This document shows, piece after piece, positions 43,940 to 56,949 of a DNA stretch of 64,000 nt. The notes beneath the pieces are model-generated. The model was given only the letters and a program-made list of their open reading frames with translations. It did no database searches and had not been told where the DNA came from. Every line of letters begins with the position of its first letter. The stretch's first letter is position 1. The stretch comes from Capsicum annuum (taxonomy: Eukaryota; Streptophyta; Magnoliopsida; Solanales; Solanaceae). The stretch spans positions 167,261,937-167,325,936 of the forward strand of contig NC_061114.1 of NCBI RefSeq assembly GCF_002878395.1, in the 5' to 3' direction. A program made the position numbers and the translations under genes.

Positions 43940-46661
43940 TATAAGAATCCACAAAATCCTGATCTTAATTCAGTCTATTTATGCTTGTTAAGGGGGTCCC
44001 ATACTTTGAAAATTCTAATTAAGTTCCCAGACATAGCCTATTATTATCCTTCAAAAGTTGTCAATCTCATTTTTCTACCTTAACATCCTTTACTGGTCCG
44101 TATTTTGTTAATTTATGAACAGGGAGGTCCATAGGTGGTCCCAGACGAGTTTTGAAATTTTTGGAACATGTTTAGACCATGTTTGGAAGCCCAAAATAGT
44201 GGACCGACGTGATCTTGGTACGCCACATCGCCAATCACGTTGGTTGATATTTTTCCAGGTTTCCAACGTCAAAGTACTGAGACTCGATGTGATGATGGCA
44301 TGACATGTCGTGTTGATGGTAGCGTCGATGACCACATTTGGTCATTTAATGTCCACATTTTCAAGGGGCAAAAGGGTCAATTTCCCATATTTCACCCAAA
44401 AATATAGTGTTTCTCTCTAGTTTCTCTTAAGAACAAGTTAGGGTTTTAAATTGAGGATTCAAATTCAAGACTTAAATTCAAGAATGTCTCCGTCAATCTT
44501 TGTAAAATCAAGAACTAAGGTATGTCAAGTGTTCATTCATGGATTTCTTTCGTACATGAAGCCCAAGAATCAAGTTTAAAACTATGAATTATGTTATTCA
44601 TGTTATGGATTGATTATGTTCATGTGGTTTTTGTGGTATGATTTCCAATTTGAAATCTTTATTTGTTTTTGAAACTATATTAGCATGCAAGTTGAAAACT
44701 ATGAACTTAGTTGGTTGTGATATGTAAATTGTTGATTATACCTATGCCCTAAGAGGTGCTTGTAAGGTGTTTGATAAAATTCCTAAGAGAATAAAAATTG
44801 GGTACTATGGCTCGATTGTGCCCAAGTGACAAATGCATGCTTTAGCCTTATGACCAAGAATGACTTCTATGATAATGTGTGTATTATAAACGTTTGATAG
44901 AGTGTTCATGAGATTAGGTTGATGAAAATATGACATGTTTATATGCAATTCCATCCATGTACAACATTATGATAACCATGTACTTCTTGAAATCCCTATA
45001 TTATTGTATTATGGATTATTGATGTTGGTCATTTTTTCAAGACGTGTTATGCTATGTCAGTTTCCTTTAATCGAGTCTTGGCGGTACTTGTACATGAAAA
45101 TTTAGCTGTGTACCTAGAGCTAGTGTCAGTTTTCACGATACTCTCATTCAAGCCATGATCATTAGAATTTAGTCAGTTGCAAGACTCAGGAATACTCAGC
45201 AATCTCAGTACTCTCGGTAATCTCAGTAATCTCAGTAATCTAAGTCAGTTATTAGATCTCAGTAGTATTTCTTAAGTCAATGAAATTTAGTGAACTCTAT
45301 TTAAATTAGCTAAATAATACTATCAGTAATAGTTCAGTTCAGTTTAAATCAGCTCAATGTCTTTTCAGTTGGGAGTTGGATTCAGCACTGAGTAAACCCA
45401 AGGATGGGGACTCACCTATTAGCCAGAGAGGGTGTGATCCTTAGAAGTAATCCTTGCATTCCAAAACTACATAGCCAGCGTAGGTTGAGATGTACCCTAT
45501 GAGATTAGGGATTATACAACCCATTTTAGTTTTCCTACTAGGAGGGGTTGACGGATGACCTCCCTGTCAGGGAGGGTTTACTCACAACTTATCTATACCA
45601 GTGGCACGGTACTAATACCCTTCAAGCTGGGGTTATTGGTTGGACCCTACTATTTCAGTTTTGGGGCATGTCAGTTAGATTATTACCTCCCACAGTTTCA
45701 GTTTTGAATTTAGTCTTAAGTAATAGAACTCAGTTCAGTTCTATAGATTTCAGAACTGTCAGATACAATCGCTCAGCTTAGTACAGAACTCAGCTAGTTC
45801 CATCCGAATCAGGACTATCAAACACATTCACTCATTTAATAGTATATTAATTATACAAAACTCATGTTATTAGTATTCCGTTTCAGGACTGTCAGGTATA
45901 GTCAATCTGACCAGTTCTTCATAATCAAAACTATCAGAAATAGTTATTTCTTTATTTGTAATACGACATCATTTCCTCAGTACTCTATAGACTCAGTTAT
46001 TCAGTATCCCAGTATTAGCACTCAGATATCAATAAATCTATGTTATCAAAATTCATGAGTTAATGTTATCATGATCTCAGTTACAGTTACGTATTCATGC
46101 ATGTATTCTCATATTCATGTTCTTCAGTCAGTTAGTTTTGTTCATGCATATGAACCCCATACATGCATCCTACCTCACTTGTATACCAGTACATTCAATT
46201 ATACTGACGCATTTACACTATGGTGTTTTATACCATAGGTTTAGAAGCATGCACTCCAGAGCATCAGTAGCATTCTAGTTTTAGCAGTCAGAGTCACTAG
46301 TGAGTCCTCATCATTCGAGGATGTTATCATTTAATTATTTTATTCTTTCAGTACTTAGTTTATTTTAGTAGATGGAGTTAGTTTGGAGATTATTCCATCA
46401 ACTCTTTAATTAGACAGTTCAGTTTTAGAGGCTTTCAGACTATAGCATGTTCAGATAGTTATATTAGTTGTTTTGGTATTTTTATACCATATTTTTAGTT
46501 ATGTATCAGTTTTAAACCTTATGGCCTTACAGCTTATATTTTGCGCATTTACAGTATATTATTTACTGTTCAACTACAGATATCTGTCATAGGTTAGCTT
46601 TTGGTCTGTTGGGGTCATGAGCACTATATAACATTGTAGGTACCAGATTTGGGGTGTTATA
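43940..46661 (+). repeat. 5' LTR of the gag-protease element
   Basis: About 2722 bp, starting tataagaatcc and ending ggggtgttata. It is co-linear with 50346-53109. A CpG-rich hairpin module lies at 44200-44335. Both LTRs start with TATAAG rather than TG, so either the terminus has mutated in a parent copy or the true start lies a few bases away. Confidence 0.88.
44204..44243 (+). other. Hairpin in LTR, 5' copy
   Basis: ccgacgtgat (44204-44213) can pair with atcacgttgg (44234-44243) with one G-T mismatch, loop 20 bases. The 3' LTR has ccgacgcgat / atcgcgttgg at the same place (50610-50649). Confidence 0.65.
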
Positions 46662-46665
46662 AACT

Positions 46666-46677
46666 TGGTATCAAAGC
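46666..46677 (+). other. Met-tRNA primer-binding site of the gag-protease element
   Basis: tggtatcaaagc, one base from the canonical site and four bases after the LTR. Confidence 0.88.
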
Positions 46678-46884
46678 CTAAGGTTCAACAGTGTCCTAGA
46701 AAGTCTGAAAAGATGTATTTAGTAGAGTCTTGTACATGGTGGTGTTGTGCACCACACCTATGTGGAAGAGGCCATGAGATGTTTTAGGAACAATTTCCCT
46801 TCTTTCAATATTTATGTCATGCCAGTGATCATAAGCTTCAATTTAACTCTCAATCTAATCCGTTCTCCCTTTCATTTATAAAAC

Positions 46885-47965
46885 ATGCCTCCTAAAGGGA
46901 CTAACAAAAGGAGAACGGGAAATCAATCAGCACCTCAGCTCATCTAGGCAGATCCTCTTGATGAGCATGTCTCTCATACAAAAATTAGAACTGCATTCAC
47001 TACTTTAGCCAATTTATTCACAACTCAGAACAAACGGCCAGTTGCTATTCCGACCAACCCAGTGGATAATTCTGTTGCAGCCAGGATTTGGGACTTCACC
47101 CGAATAAATCCTCCTTTATTATTAGTTTCTAAGTATGAAGAAGATCCACAGGAGTTACTCACCAGGTTCAGAAAGTCACAGGTATCATGGGATTAACTTC
47201 CAGTGAGAGTGCAGAGTTAGCCGCTTATCAGCTATAAGATATAGCCCATATGTGGTTTAAGCAGTGAAAGGTAGACAAGGATGCAGATGTAGAGCCCATA
47301 GAATTGGAATAGTTTACTATTACTTTCTTAGATAGATTCTTTCCCCTAAAGAAGAAAGAAGCCAAAGTGTTAGAGTTCATCAACCTTATACAAGGTAGCA
47401 TGAGCATAAAAAAATACTCTCTCAAGATCACTCAGTTACCCAGGTACACCCCCATGTAGTAGCAGACAGTAGATCTAGAATGAATAAGTTTGTGTCTGGA
47501 ATATTAGGTAGAGTAGTTAAGAAGTGTAGGACTGCGATGTTGATTAAGGAGATGGACATATCTAGGATCATGGTCCATGCTCAACAGATGGAGGAGTAGA
47601 AACTTAAGAAGAAGGAGAGGGGAATAAGAGAGCTAGAACTGGTAGTTATAGTTTTTCTCAACTAGGGTCATAGGGTGGTAACCGTTCTTAGCATAGACAA
47701 AAGTTTTCAGCCCCAGTTCCATCTTTAGCTAGTGCACCAGCACCAAAGTTCAGAAATGACCATAGGGATGGGGCACTAGGCTCCAAGGCCCTGGGTAGTG
47801 TTAATAGGGTTTTTATTCATCTACTCTGCGAAGAGTGTGGCAAGTATCATAAGGGTATATGTAGAGCTGGCAGTGATGTATGTTTTGGATGTGGCGATTC
47901 AGGTCACAATGTCTGAGATTGTCCTAGGCCTGGCCCTAGAAGTAAGCACGGTCGTCCTTTAGCTC
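46885..47965 (+). pseudogene. gag: gag of the gag-protease element
   Basis: The start at 46885 gives MPPKGTNKRRTGNQSAPQL, the Tekay-type Gag opening. It continues with DPLDEHVSHTKIRTAFTTL, WDFTRINPP (about 47090) and, after frame changes, AKVLEFINLIQG and KYSLKITQLPRYTP (47362-47450). A second frameshifted part leads to two zinc knuckles: CEECGKYHKGIC (about 47828-47863) and CFGCGDSGHNV-stop-DC (about 47881-47925), i.e. CX2CX3HX4C and CX2CX4HX4C. Stops occur as TAG in place of expected Gln or Trp codons. The coding order is complete, so the element was once a full Gag gene. Confidence 0.88.
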
Positions 47966-48300
47966 AATTTGATTTCCCGAATCAGTAGGGTACCAATTCC
48001 ATTACTATTAGTGGGAAACTCCCAAACAGACTCTTTACACTTTAGTCCTGATAGGATTAGGAAAGTCCTTCTAGTATAGCCACTAGTATGTTACAGATCT
48101 TTCAATTACATGTTCATGTTTCTTCAAATTCAGGAGCTTTTTTTTCCTTTGTAACTCTTTACATAGCAGTCAACTTTAAGGTCAGACCAAATGTTAACAG
48201 GACCTTTTTCTAGTCCCCACCCCAGTGAGTCAGTCTAATATAGCCCGACAAGTATACAGGAACTGTCAAGTTATGAAATCTCTAAAAGTTAGGACTTCAG
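47966..48300 (+). pseudogene. pro: Protease remnant
   Basis: A short reading MLQIFQLHVHVSSNSGAFFS (about 48090-48150) followed by FVTLYIAVNFKVRPN is the start of a chromovirus protease. In relatives the loop is L-L-D-P-G-A-T-L-S; here the Asp is replaced by Asn (S-S-N-S-G-A-F). It fades after about 48300. No RT follows. Confidence 0.65.
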
Positions 48301-50330
48301 GTTTTCATAGTAATGCAAGTATGTGTAGAAAACCAATAAGGGAAGATTATTCCCAACCCATTCCTACCTCAGTGTAAATTTTTGTACTTCAGTTATCACG
48401 ATACCCATGCATGCTTTATGTTTTAGTCCCCCGAATATAGTATATATCCATGCACTCTTCATATAATAATATATGTTTCAAGTTTCTCGTAAAAGGAGTC
48501 CAAGTTCATCCAGTGTTGCGAATCATGTTCCACGAATTTAAAAAGCCCAAACCCATTTCATGCAGCTCATGACTCATGCACTCATATCATGCTTCATAGT
48601 ATGCCCAGACCACACGATTCATGACTTCACTCCTAGTGTTGAGCCAAGCTTAGATTATGTCACATATACCCTCAACTTAGAGTCCTCTTTGAATCCATAG
48701 TGTTAATGTTCTTTCTAAAGGCCTCAGTTACGGCATCAATTCTATAATCAATATTTAGTAAAGGACTTAGATAGTCCAACAGAACCATATCTTTTAGCTA
48801 TCAGTTACTTAGCCATTAGAATTCAGTACTTCAGTACCAGTCTAAACCACAGTTATCATAAACCATAATTTAGTCTCAATTACCAAATTAACTATAATCT
48901 CAGTCCCAATCCTAGTCCAGTCAGATTAGAAACTCAGTCCAATTTCAAGATTTCCCGACCATAGCATATGGCCATCAGTTACTCAGATATTAGTATTTCA
49001 GTATCTCGGTTTACAGAATGTTCCAAATTATGTTAGATGCCTGGTCTTACATTTTGTTCCTAAGGTAATACAATTTTCCCTCACTCTTACTTAGTTATCT
49101 TATGTTACCCAGTCAGTCATTACGTTCTATGAATAATAGTCTATAATTTTAGTCCAGCTATTCAAACCAAGAGCAGTTCAATTTTACATGTCCAGTATCT
49201 AGTTATCAATCATTCAGTTAATAGATATTTTAGTATAACTATGTATTCATGCTCAACACCTACATAAATCATTTCAGTTATCTCAATTATAGTGCCTAAG
49301 GTCTAATCACTTTATCTTAGATGATGTTTCATAGTTCTTGCCTCCTAATACAAAAATCCCAGCCATGTCAAACAAGATTCATTTTTTCCCTTTAGTCACT
49401 AGAACTCTACAGAAAGAGTGACATAGAAATGCTCCAGTCAAATATAAGTTTTCAGCATGAGTTAGTTCGTAAATCCAGTAGTTCAGTTTAGCAGTCAGAT
49501 AAATAAGTTTGGATGGTGTGGTTTCCCCATCTTTCCATCTAGTAGCCCTATCCAGTGTCTCATAAATGTGATCATTCTAAGATGGACTAACCAGGTAGTT
49601 ACGTGTTCAGCCCAGTTCATGCATTATGTCTTTGTTTCATACCTTAGATATTCAGCTAGAAGGTGCCTCATGCATCGCCATAGCTTTTCTTATAGTTCAG
49701 CAAAGTCAGCCTAGTATTTTCAAGGGACATAGTGCCACAAGAAGGAGATACAGTATAATTCCCCAAACCTTCATAACATAAATGTGTCACTCTCTCTTTT
49801 CATACCGAATCCAGTTTGGGGTAAGGGGTACTCATGAGTTAACCCTCAAACTCCAATCTCAGCCGTAAGACACATATTTAAGGTACCCAGTTTAGATAAC
49901 AATATCCAGTGCATATATCATGTTCTAGGCTTAATTACATTCACATGTTTCTACTCATGCATATCTAGTAATTAATTTCAGGCTCATTAGAATTTTCAAT
50001 TTAAGGAAACAGTCTTCCTTGAACTTATCCAGTTTCTTGGTCAGATTTCCATGATAAACTTGGTATCAATTACCATTGCATATTCAGTCATGCATTCATA
50101 TGTTAGAAAAGTCATGTATTTATGCATCATATATACATGTTCAGTATAATATATTCAGCTTATAAGTCATGCCAGTCATGAAATCAGGCAACATATATGC
50201 ATGCTTAGAACAAATCTCAGCAAATTAGTGATGTCAGTCATGTACTCATGTTTTAGTTGTTCATGTTCAGTATGTACTTCAGCTTATCATTTCACCTATC
50301 TCAGTCAGTCTCCTTCGAGCACAAATGTTC
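48301..50330 (+). other. Non-coding 3' interior of the gag-protease element
   Basis: Two kilobases of A/T- and C-rich sequence with frequent cattcagt, tcatgcat and atatcagttactcag type words but no pol reading in any frame. It occupies the place of RT, RNase H and integrase. Confidence 0.7.
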
Positions 50331-50345
50331 CTAAGGGGGAGATAT
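50331..50345 (+). other. Polypurine tract of the gag-protease element
   Basis: ctaagggggagatat directly before the 3' LTR. Confidence 0.85.
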
Positions 50346-53109
50346 TATAAGACCCTGCAAAAGCTTGAACTTAATTCAGTCCATTTATGTTATTAAGGGG
50401 GTCCCATACTTAGAAAATTCGAACTAAGTTCCCATACTTAGCCTATTATTGGCCTTTGAAAGTTGGCAATCTCATGTCACCACCTTACTATCCATTAATG
50501 GTCTTTATTTTTGTTAATTCATGACCAGGGAGGTCCATAGGTGGTCCTAGACAAGTTTTGGATTTTTCGAAACACGTTTAGACAAAATTTGGAAGCCTTA
50601 AATAGTGGACCGACGCGATCTTGGTACGCCGCATCGCCAATCGCGTTGGTTGATATTGTTGCAGGTTGCCAAGGTCAAAGTACTGAGACTCAACACGATG
50701 ATGGCAGTACACGTCGACTATCGCGTCATTGCTATTGACGCATCACGTCGATGGTAGCATTGATAACTAGATTCATTCATTTAATGTCTGCATTGATAAG
50801 GGGAAAAAGGGTATATTTCCTATCTTTATATAAACCCAATAACCCAAGATTCAGTCATATTTCACCCAAAATATAGTATTTCTCTCTAGTTTCTCTCAAG
50901 AACAAGTTAGAGTTTTCAATTGGGGATCCAAATTGAAGACTCAAATTCAAGAATCTTTCCACCAATCATAGTAAAATCAGGAACTAAGGTATGTCAAGTG
51001 TTCATTCATGGATTTATTTCATCCATGAAGCCCAAGAATCAAGTTTTAAACTATGAATTATGATATTCATGTTATTGATTGATTATGTTCATGTGGTGGT
51101 TGTGGTATGATTCCCAAGTTGAAATCTTTAGTTGTTTTTATAAAACTAGGTTAGCATGCAATTTGAAAACTATGAACTCAGTTGGTTATGATGTGTTAAT
51201 TGATGATTATGCCTATGCCCTAAGAGGTGCATGTAAGGTGTTTGATAAATGCCTAAGAGAATAGAAATTGGGTACTATGGCTAGATAGTGACCCAAGTGA
51301 CAAATGCATGCTTTACCCTTATGACCAAGAATGACATCTATTATATTATGTGCATTATAAATGTTTGATTGAATGTTCATGAGATTAGGTTGATGAAAAT
51401 ATGACATGTTTATGTGCAATTCCATCCAAGTACAACATTATGATAACCTTGTACTTCATGAAATCTCCAACTTATTGTATTATTGATTGTTAATGTTGGT
51501 CATGTGTTCAATAATTATCATGCATTGTCAGTTTTACATCTATCTAGTCCTGGGGGTACTTATCCCGGACAATTTAGTTGTATGCCGAGAGCCAGTATCA
51601 GTTTTCATGATACTCTCATTCAAGTCATGATCATTAGCATTCAGTCAATTACATGACTCAGGAAAACTCAGTAATCTCAATAATCTCAGTAATCTCAATC
51701 AACAATCAGATCTTAGTAGTATTCCGCTAGTCAACAGAAGTTAGTGAACTCTTTTCAAATTAGCTAAATGATGCTATCAGTAACAGTTCAATTCTGTTTA
51801 AATCAGTTCAGTGTCTTTTCAGTTGGGAGTAGGATTCAGCACTGAATGAACCCAAGGATGGGGACTCACCTATTAGCCAGTAGAGGGTGTAATCCTTAGA
51901 AGCAATCCTTGCATTCCAGAACTACATAGCCACCATAGGTTGAGATGTACCCTACGAGTTTAGGGATTATACACCTCATTTGAGTTTTCCTACTAGGAGG
52001 GGTTGACGGAAGAGCTCTTTGTTAGAGAGGGTTTACTCACAACTTATTTTTACCCGTGGCATGGTACTGACACCCTTCTAGCTGGGGTTATGAGTTGGAC
52101 CCCAACAGTTCAATTTCTGGGCATGTCGGTTAGATGATTACCTCCAACTGTTTTGTTTCACATTCATTCTTAAATAATAGAACTTAGTTTAGTCCTCTAT
52201 AGATTTCAGGACTGTCAGATACTCTCACTAAGCTCAGTATGAAACTCAGCTAGTTCCATCAGAATCAGGACTATTAGACACAGTTAATTAGTTAATAGTA
52301 TATTAATTATACAAAATTCATGTTATCAATATTTAGTTTTAGGACTATCAGATATAGTCAATCAGACCAGTTCTTCATAATTAAAACTATCAAAAACAAT
52401 CATTTCTTTATTTATAATATGAAATCGATTCCTCAGTAGTCTATAGACTTAGTTATTTAGTATCCAAGTATTAGCACTCAGATATCAATAAATCCATGTT
52501 ATTAGAATTCATGAGTCAGTGTTATCATGATCTCATTTATAGTTACATATTAATACATGTATTCTCATATTTATGTTATTCACTCAGTTAGTTTTGTTCA
52601 TGCATATGAACCCCATGCATTCCGCCTACCTTACTTTCACTCCAGTATATTCAATCATACTGATGCATTTATGCTATGGTGTTTTATACCATAGGTTTAG
52701 AAGCACGCGCTCCAGAGCATCAGTAGCTTTCCAGTTTCAGCAGTTAGAGTCAACAGTGAGTGCTCATCATTCAAGGATGTTATCATTTGATTATTTCATT
52801 CTTTCAGTACTTAGTTATATTAGTTAATGTAGTTAGTTGGGGGATTGTCCTTTTAACTCTTTATTTAGACAATTTAGTTTTAGAGGCTTTTAGACTACAG
52901 CATGTTCAGACAATTATTTCAGTTGTTTTGGTATTGTTATACCATATTTTCAGTTATGTATCAGTTTTGAACCTTATGGCTTTACAACTTATCTTTCGTG
53001 CATTTACAGTATATTTTTCAATGCTCAATTATAGATATCGGTTAGCTTACGGTCCTTCAGGGTAATGATCACCGTGTAGCATTCCAGGTACCAGATTTAG
53101 GGCGTTACA
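50346..53109 (+). repeat. 3' LTR of the gag-protease element
   Basis: About 2764 bp, from tataagaccctgc to gggcgttaca, co-linear with 43940-46661. It retains more CpG in its hairpin module (50610-50770). Open frames inside (50541, 51079, 52573, 52760) are not genes. Confidence 0.88.
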
Positions 53110-53722
53110 ATAACACATGCGCTCAATATGTCCTCTAGGGTATGAATGGTCCTCTCCACCTAACCATCTATCTGAGGATGAAAGTTGTATTAAGATGAAC
53201 TTAGGTACCATGACCCTTCTGAAAAGCTTTCCAAAAGTGAGAGGTGAACTAAGTACCTCTATCCGAAATGATAAACAATGGAATCCCATACAACTTAACC
53301 AACATATATATTCTAGCATAATCCTCAATTGAGTACAAAGTATGAACTGGTGAGAAATGAGCTAACTTGGTCATTCTTTCTACTATAACCCAAATTGAAT
53401 AATGTTGGCGATGCGTACGTGGCAAACCCATCATAAAGTCCATGTTTACCACTTCCCACTTTAAAGTGGGAATATTGAACTCCTGCAATGTACCACTAGG
53501 CCTCTGGTGCTCAATTTCAAATTGTTGATAGTTAGAACAGTTTGCTACAAATTCTGCAAAATCCTTTTTCATATTATTCCACAAATAGGTTTCCTGCACG
53601 TCACGATACAACTTAGTGGCTCCTGGATAAATGTAATATCGCACACCATGCGTTTCTTCAAAAATCCTCTGCCTCAAACTATCAATGGATGGGACACATA
53701 ACCTAACTTGACAACAGATCAC
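53110..53722 (-). pseudogene. pol: H integrase, zinc-binding domain and catalytic core
   Basis: The open stretch 53249-53722 reads RIFEETHGVRYYIYPGATKL (HHCC domain start), YLWNNMKKDFAEFVANCSNY with a partly lost second Cys, EVVNMDFMMGLPRTHRQHYS with the first catalytic Asp, IWVIVERMTKLAHFSPV and LYGIPLFIISDRGT with the second Asp. Downstream, after frame changes, a segment DG-stop-VERTIHTLE (about 53180-53140) holds the catalytic Glu. D, D and E are therefore all still readable, although stops prevent translation. It is cut at 53110 by the + strand element; 43939-43712 is the continuation. Confidence 0.88.
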
Positions 53723-54533
53723 AACATCTCCCCCTAGGAGAAAACCTCTACTTTCTAGTCTTTAACTGATTCCTTCAACATAGCCATACTCAAATCCCTA
53801 TTTTTTTTCCTTCACTACGACAACCAATAATGATTCCAAAACATTTTGAACCCATACACTGCTTTCAGCTGAGTCAACCAACTGAATACCTAACCTAGCA
53901 AGCTGATAAACCTCCTGAACTAACTTTTTTTTATCATTCTCAACATGAGAAACACTACCTATAGACAATCAACTAAGGGCATCTGCTACTACATTGGTCT
54001 TTCCTGGATAATACAACACACTTATATCATAATCTTTTAACAACACTAGCCACTTTATTTGTTGAAGATTCAAATCTTTCTGGGAGAACACATACTGCAA
54101 ACTTTTGTGATCCGTGACCACATCAATATAAACTCCATAAAGATAGTTCCTCCAAATTTTCAAGGTAAAAACAACAGCTGTCAACTCAAGATCATGGGTA
54201 GGATAATTCCTTTCATGGGCCTTAACCTATCTGGAGGCATAGGCTATGACCTTACCTCTTTTCATCAATACATTACTAAGATCAACCCTTGAAGCATTAC
54301 AATAAATTACAAAACCACCAGAACCATCTGGAAAAGTCAATATTGGGGCTAAAGTGAGTTAATTGTTCAACTCCTGAAAACTCTTTTCTAAAAAATCTGA
54401 CCACTGAAATTTGACTTCCTTTTGAGTCAATTGAGAACATGGGGGATGCAGTAGGAGGGAACCCTTCAACAAACTGTCTGTAATAGCCATCTAAACCCAA
54501 GAAAATCCTAATATCTAATAGAGAGATGGGTTT
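53723..54533 (-). pseudogene. pol: H RT end and RNase H
   Basis: From 54533 leftwards the minus strand reads KPISLLDIRIFLGLDGYYRQ and FVEGFPPTASPM, the RT-RNase H connection. The open stretch 53969-54184 gives VVFTLKIWRNYLYGVYIDVV, TDHKSLQYVFSQKDLNLQQ and WLVLLKDYDISVLYYPGKTN, ending VVADALS, the C-terminal half of RNase H. It is preceded on its 5' side (right) by the chromovirus insertion at 54534-63017, beyond which the same RT continues at 63018. Confidence 0.88.
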
Positions 54534-56716
54534 TGTAATGCCCCGAGAGTACACCTTAAATGCTACACAGTGCTTACAGTCACAAGTGACCACAAGCTAA
54601 CCCATGACTAGTACCTTTTGTGAGCACTGAATGATATACTGATAATGAACATGTATAGAAAGAAAAGAATATGACGTAAGGTTTAAATTGTGAAAAACAA
54701 TACACCTTAAATCCACCAATATAAAATATAAGGAAAAATGCTGAAAACTTACTAATAAAATTGACAACTAACTTACTGTCTGAAATGTGTTTGAAAGCCT
54801 ATAAACTAACTGAGTATGAGTTGATGGGACAGGCCTCAACTAACTCAAATTGTATAAATGAAATAAAATACGGAACAATTGAATAAATCTGAGATAAGCA
54901 ACCATGTCCTCGATAGATGAGGACTCACTACGACTACTACTGCTGATGCACTGGAATGTTTAAGTGCAGTTGTGAACCTGAGCATCCAAACCTATGATAT
55001 GAGGCATCATAGAGCAAAGCGAGTATGCGGTTAGTACTTTGAATATATTGGTATGCTAAATAAAGTTAGGCTGATAATAACTAACTTAATGAATAACATG
55101 AGGTAACTGATGCATAGTATATATGAAAGCTGTAGAATCTGAGAATGCGTGACAAAGCATATAACGTGATACTGAAATAGATCTATAAACTAAAATTTAA
55201 GTACTGATTTAACTGACAAACTAAAGGCTATGGTCAAGCAAACCTGAATTGACTTTCGAACTAAGACTGGACTAAGACTATGGGAGCAATCATCTAATCA
55301 ACACGCCCCATATGACAAAATTTAGGTCCAACCTATGACCTCAGTTTGAAGGGTGTTAGTACTGTACCACTGGTACTAATATTGGCTATGTGGAATAACT
55401 AAAGTGAAGCCCCAAAGGACTAAAGAATCACCATCTGCTGGTAGGTTTTCTAGTGAGATATATGTTAACCCTCAATTGGAAGGTTAACATCTTAACCTAT
55501 ATTGTCTACGTAATTCTAGAATGTAGGGACTACTACTAAAGGTCACACCCTTTATTGGCAGGTGAGGCCCCATCCCTAGGTTTGCTCGGTACTAAAACCT
55601 ACTCCAAACTGAACTGACTCGGATTACAAAACTGATTGAAGTATGACTGTTATGATAACAAACTAAACTAATAATAGTCAAATGTATCTAAAGCCATTCT
55701 AAAAATACTGAAACTACGTAAATAGATAAGTTTCAAGGTATTCATAACCCCTAAAACTCAATAATAATAACAGTAGAAACATACTAAAGCTTCAAAAATA
55801 TAATAGGTAGTAAAAAGTCAAAACCCAATCATCTAGGCATTTCATCAAACACATATGGGTCATGAATTATGCATACGAATAGTAAAAACATGAGATAATA
55901 AGATAAATTCAATACTACAATCATTGGTTTAGGATTTAACATGCAAATATCATCCTTCAAACGTGTCAAGGTCTACTTACAATGAAAATACATGTAAGCA
56001 AGATTTAAAATCGAAATTCATGGAAGTTCATCAATATAATTCTTTAAAACATGTAAAGATCATAATTTTAAACATGAAAACGGACTCTTAGACTCCATCT
56101 GTGAAACAAAACCATGGATGAACATTTAACATACCTTAAAGCTTTAATCTTGAAAGAATATTAATTTTCTTGATAGTTCTTGGGTGGTGAAGCTTGAATT
56201 ATTGAATTTTCTTCAAGGAATAATGATTGAATTTGGGTTATGCTAGGGTTTTTTTAGAGAAATTAAGGAAATTAGACATATAATGCCTTAACTAATGATA
56301 AATCCCATGTTTTCATGGATTGAGGCGGTGGAAAATGACATAACTGCCCTTTTGGGATTTAAATGCTTAACTAAAATGCGGATTAGGGTGGTACCGCAAT
56401 GTGTGGATCCATCCATCACTATAATGGCTGCATCGCGATGCTAACGTGATGACTTGATGTTTTTAAAATCCAAAGATGACCCAAACCTTGTCCAAAAAAT
56501 CCAAAACTTCAACGAGAGATGCTACTTACACCACTGAACATGAATTAACTTAGAAATCATCATCTCGGGTTCAGGCAGGTTACTTTTAAAAATATTCAAA
56601 GTTTAGAGGCCAAAAATAAAACTAAGTCCCCAATACTTAGCTAAATTTTTAGGTTCTAAGCCTCTTATGCATGCACTATGAGTTGAGCTATTCTAAGACT
56701 AATACGGGGTATTAAA
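54534..56716 (-). repeat. 3' LTR of the nested chromovirus
   Basis: About 2183 bp, from tgtaatgccccgag to ggggtattaaa (terminal CA lost), co-linear with 60801-63017. A palindrome-rich module is at 56390-56460. Confidence 0.9.
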
Positions 56717-56732
56717 TATCTCCCCCTTAGGA
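56717..56732 (-). other. Polypurine tract of the nested chromovirus (complement)
   Basis: tatctcccccttagga on the plus strand, next to the 3' LTR. Confidence 0.85.
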
Positions 56733-56949
56733 ACATTCATCCTCGACTGAGACTAATTAAGCTGAGGATACTGAGGGAACTAAAATTACATTCTAAACAT
56801 GCATTACTGAAAACATAGTTACATGACTTAGTCTTAAATATGATACATGACTAATATAATTCGTGAATGTATGTAATGACAGGAAGATGCTTATATAGCT
56901 TGAAATAAGAATGGAAAAGAGATAATCTCGGGAAACTATTACTTTGAGC

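Larger units (their letters stand above)
43940..53109 (+). mobile_element. Gag-protease LTR element nested in H integrase
   Basis: LTRs at 43940-46661 and 50346-53109 (about 2.7 kb) flank a 3.7-kb interior with a Tekay-like gag, a short protease remnant and no RT or integrase. The PBS (46666-46677) and PPT (50331-50345) are well placed, and the H integrase reads across the insertion with a near-perfect TSD. This is a second pol-less family in the window, different in LTR sequence from the gag-only element at 28028. Confidence 0.9.
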
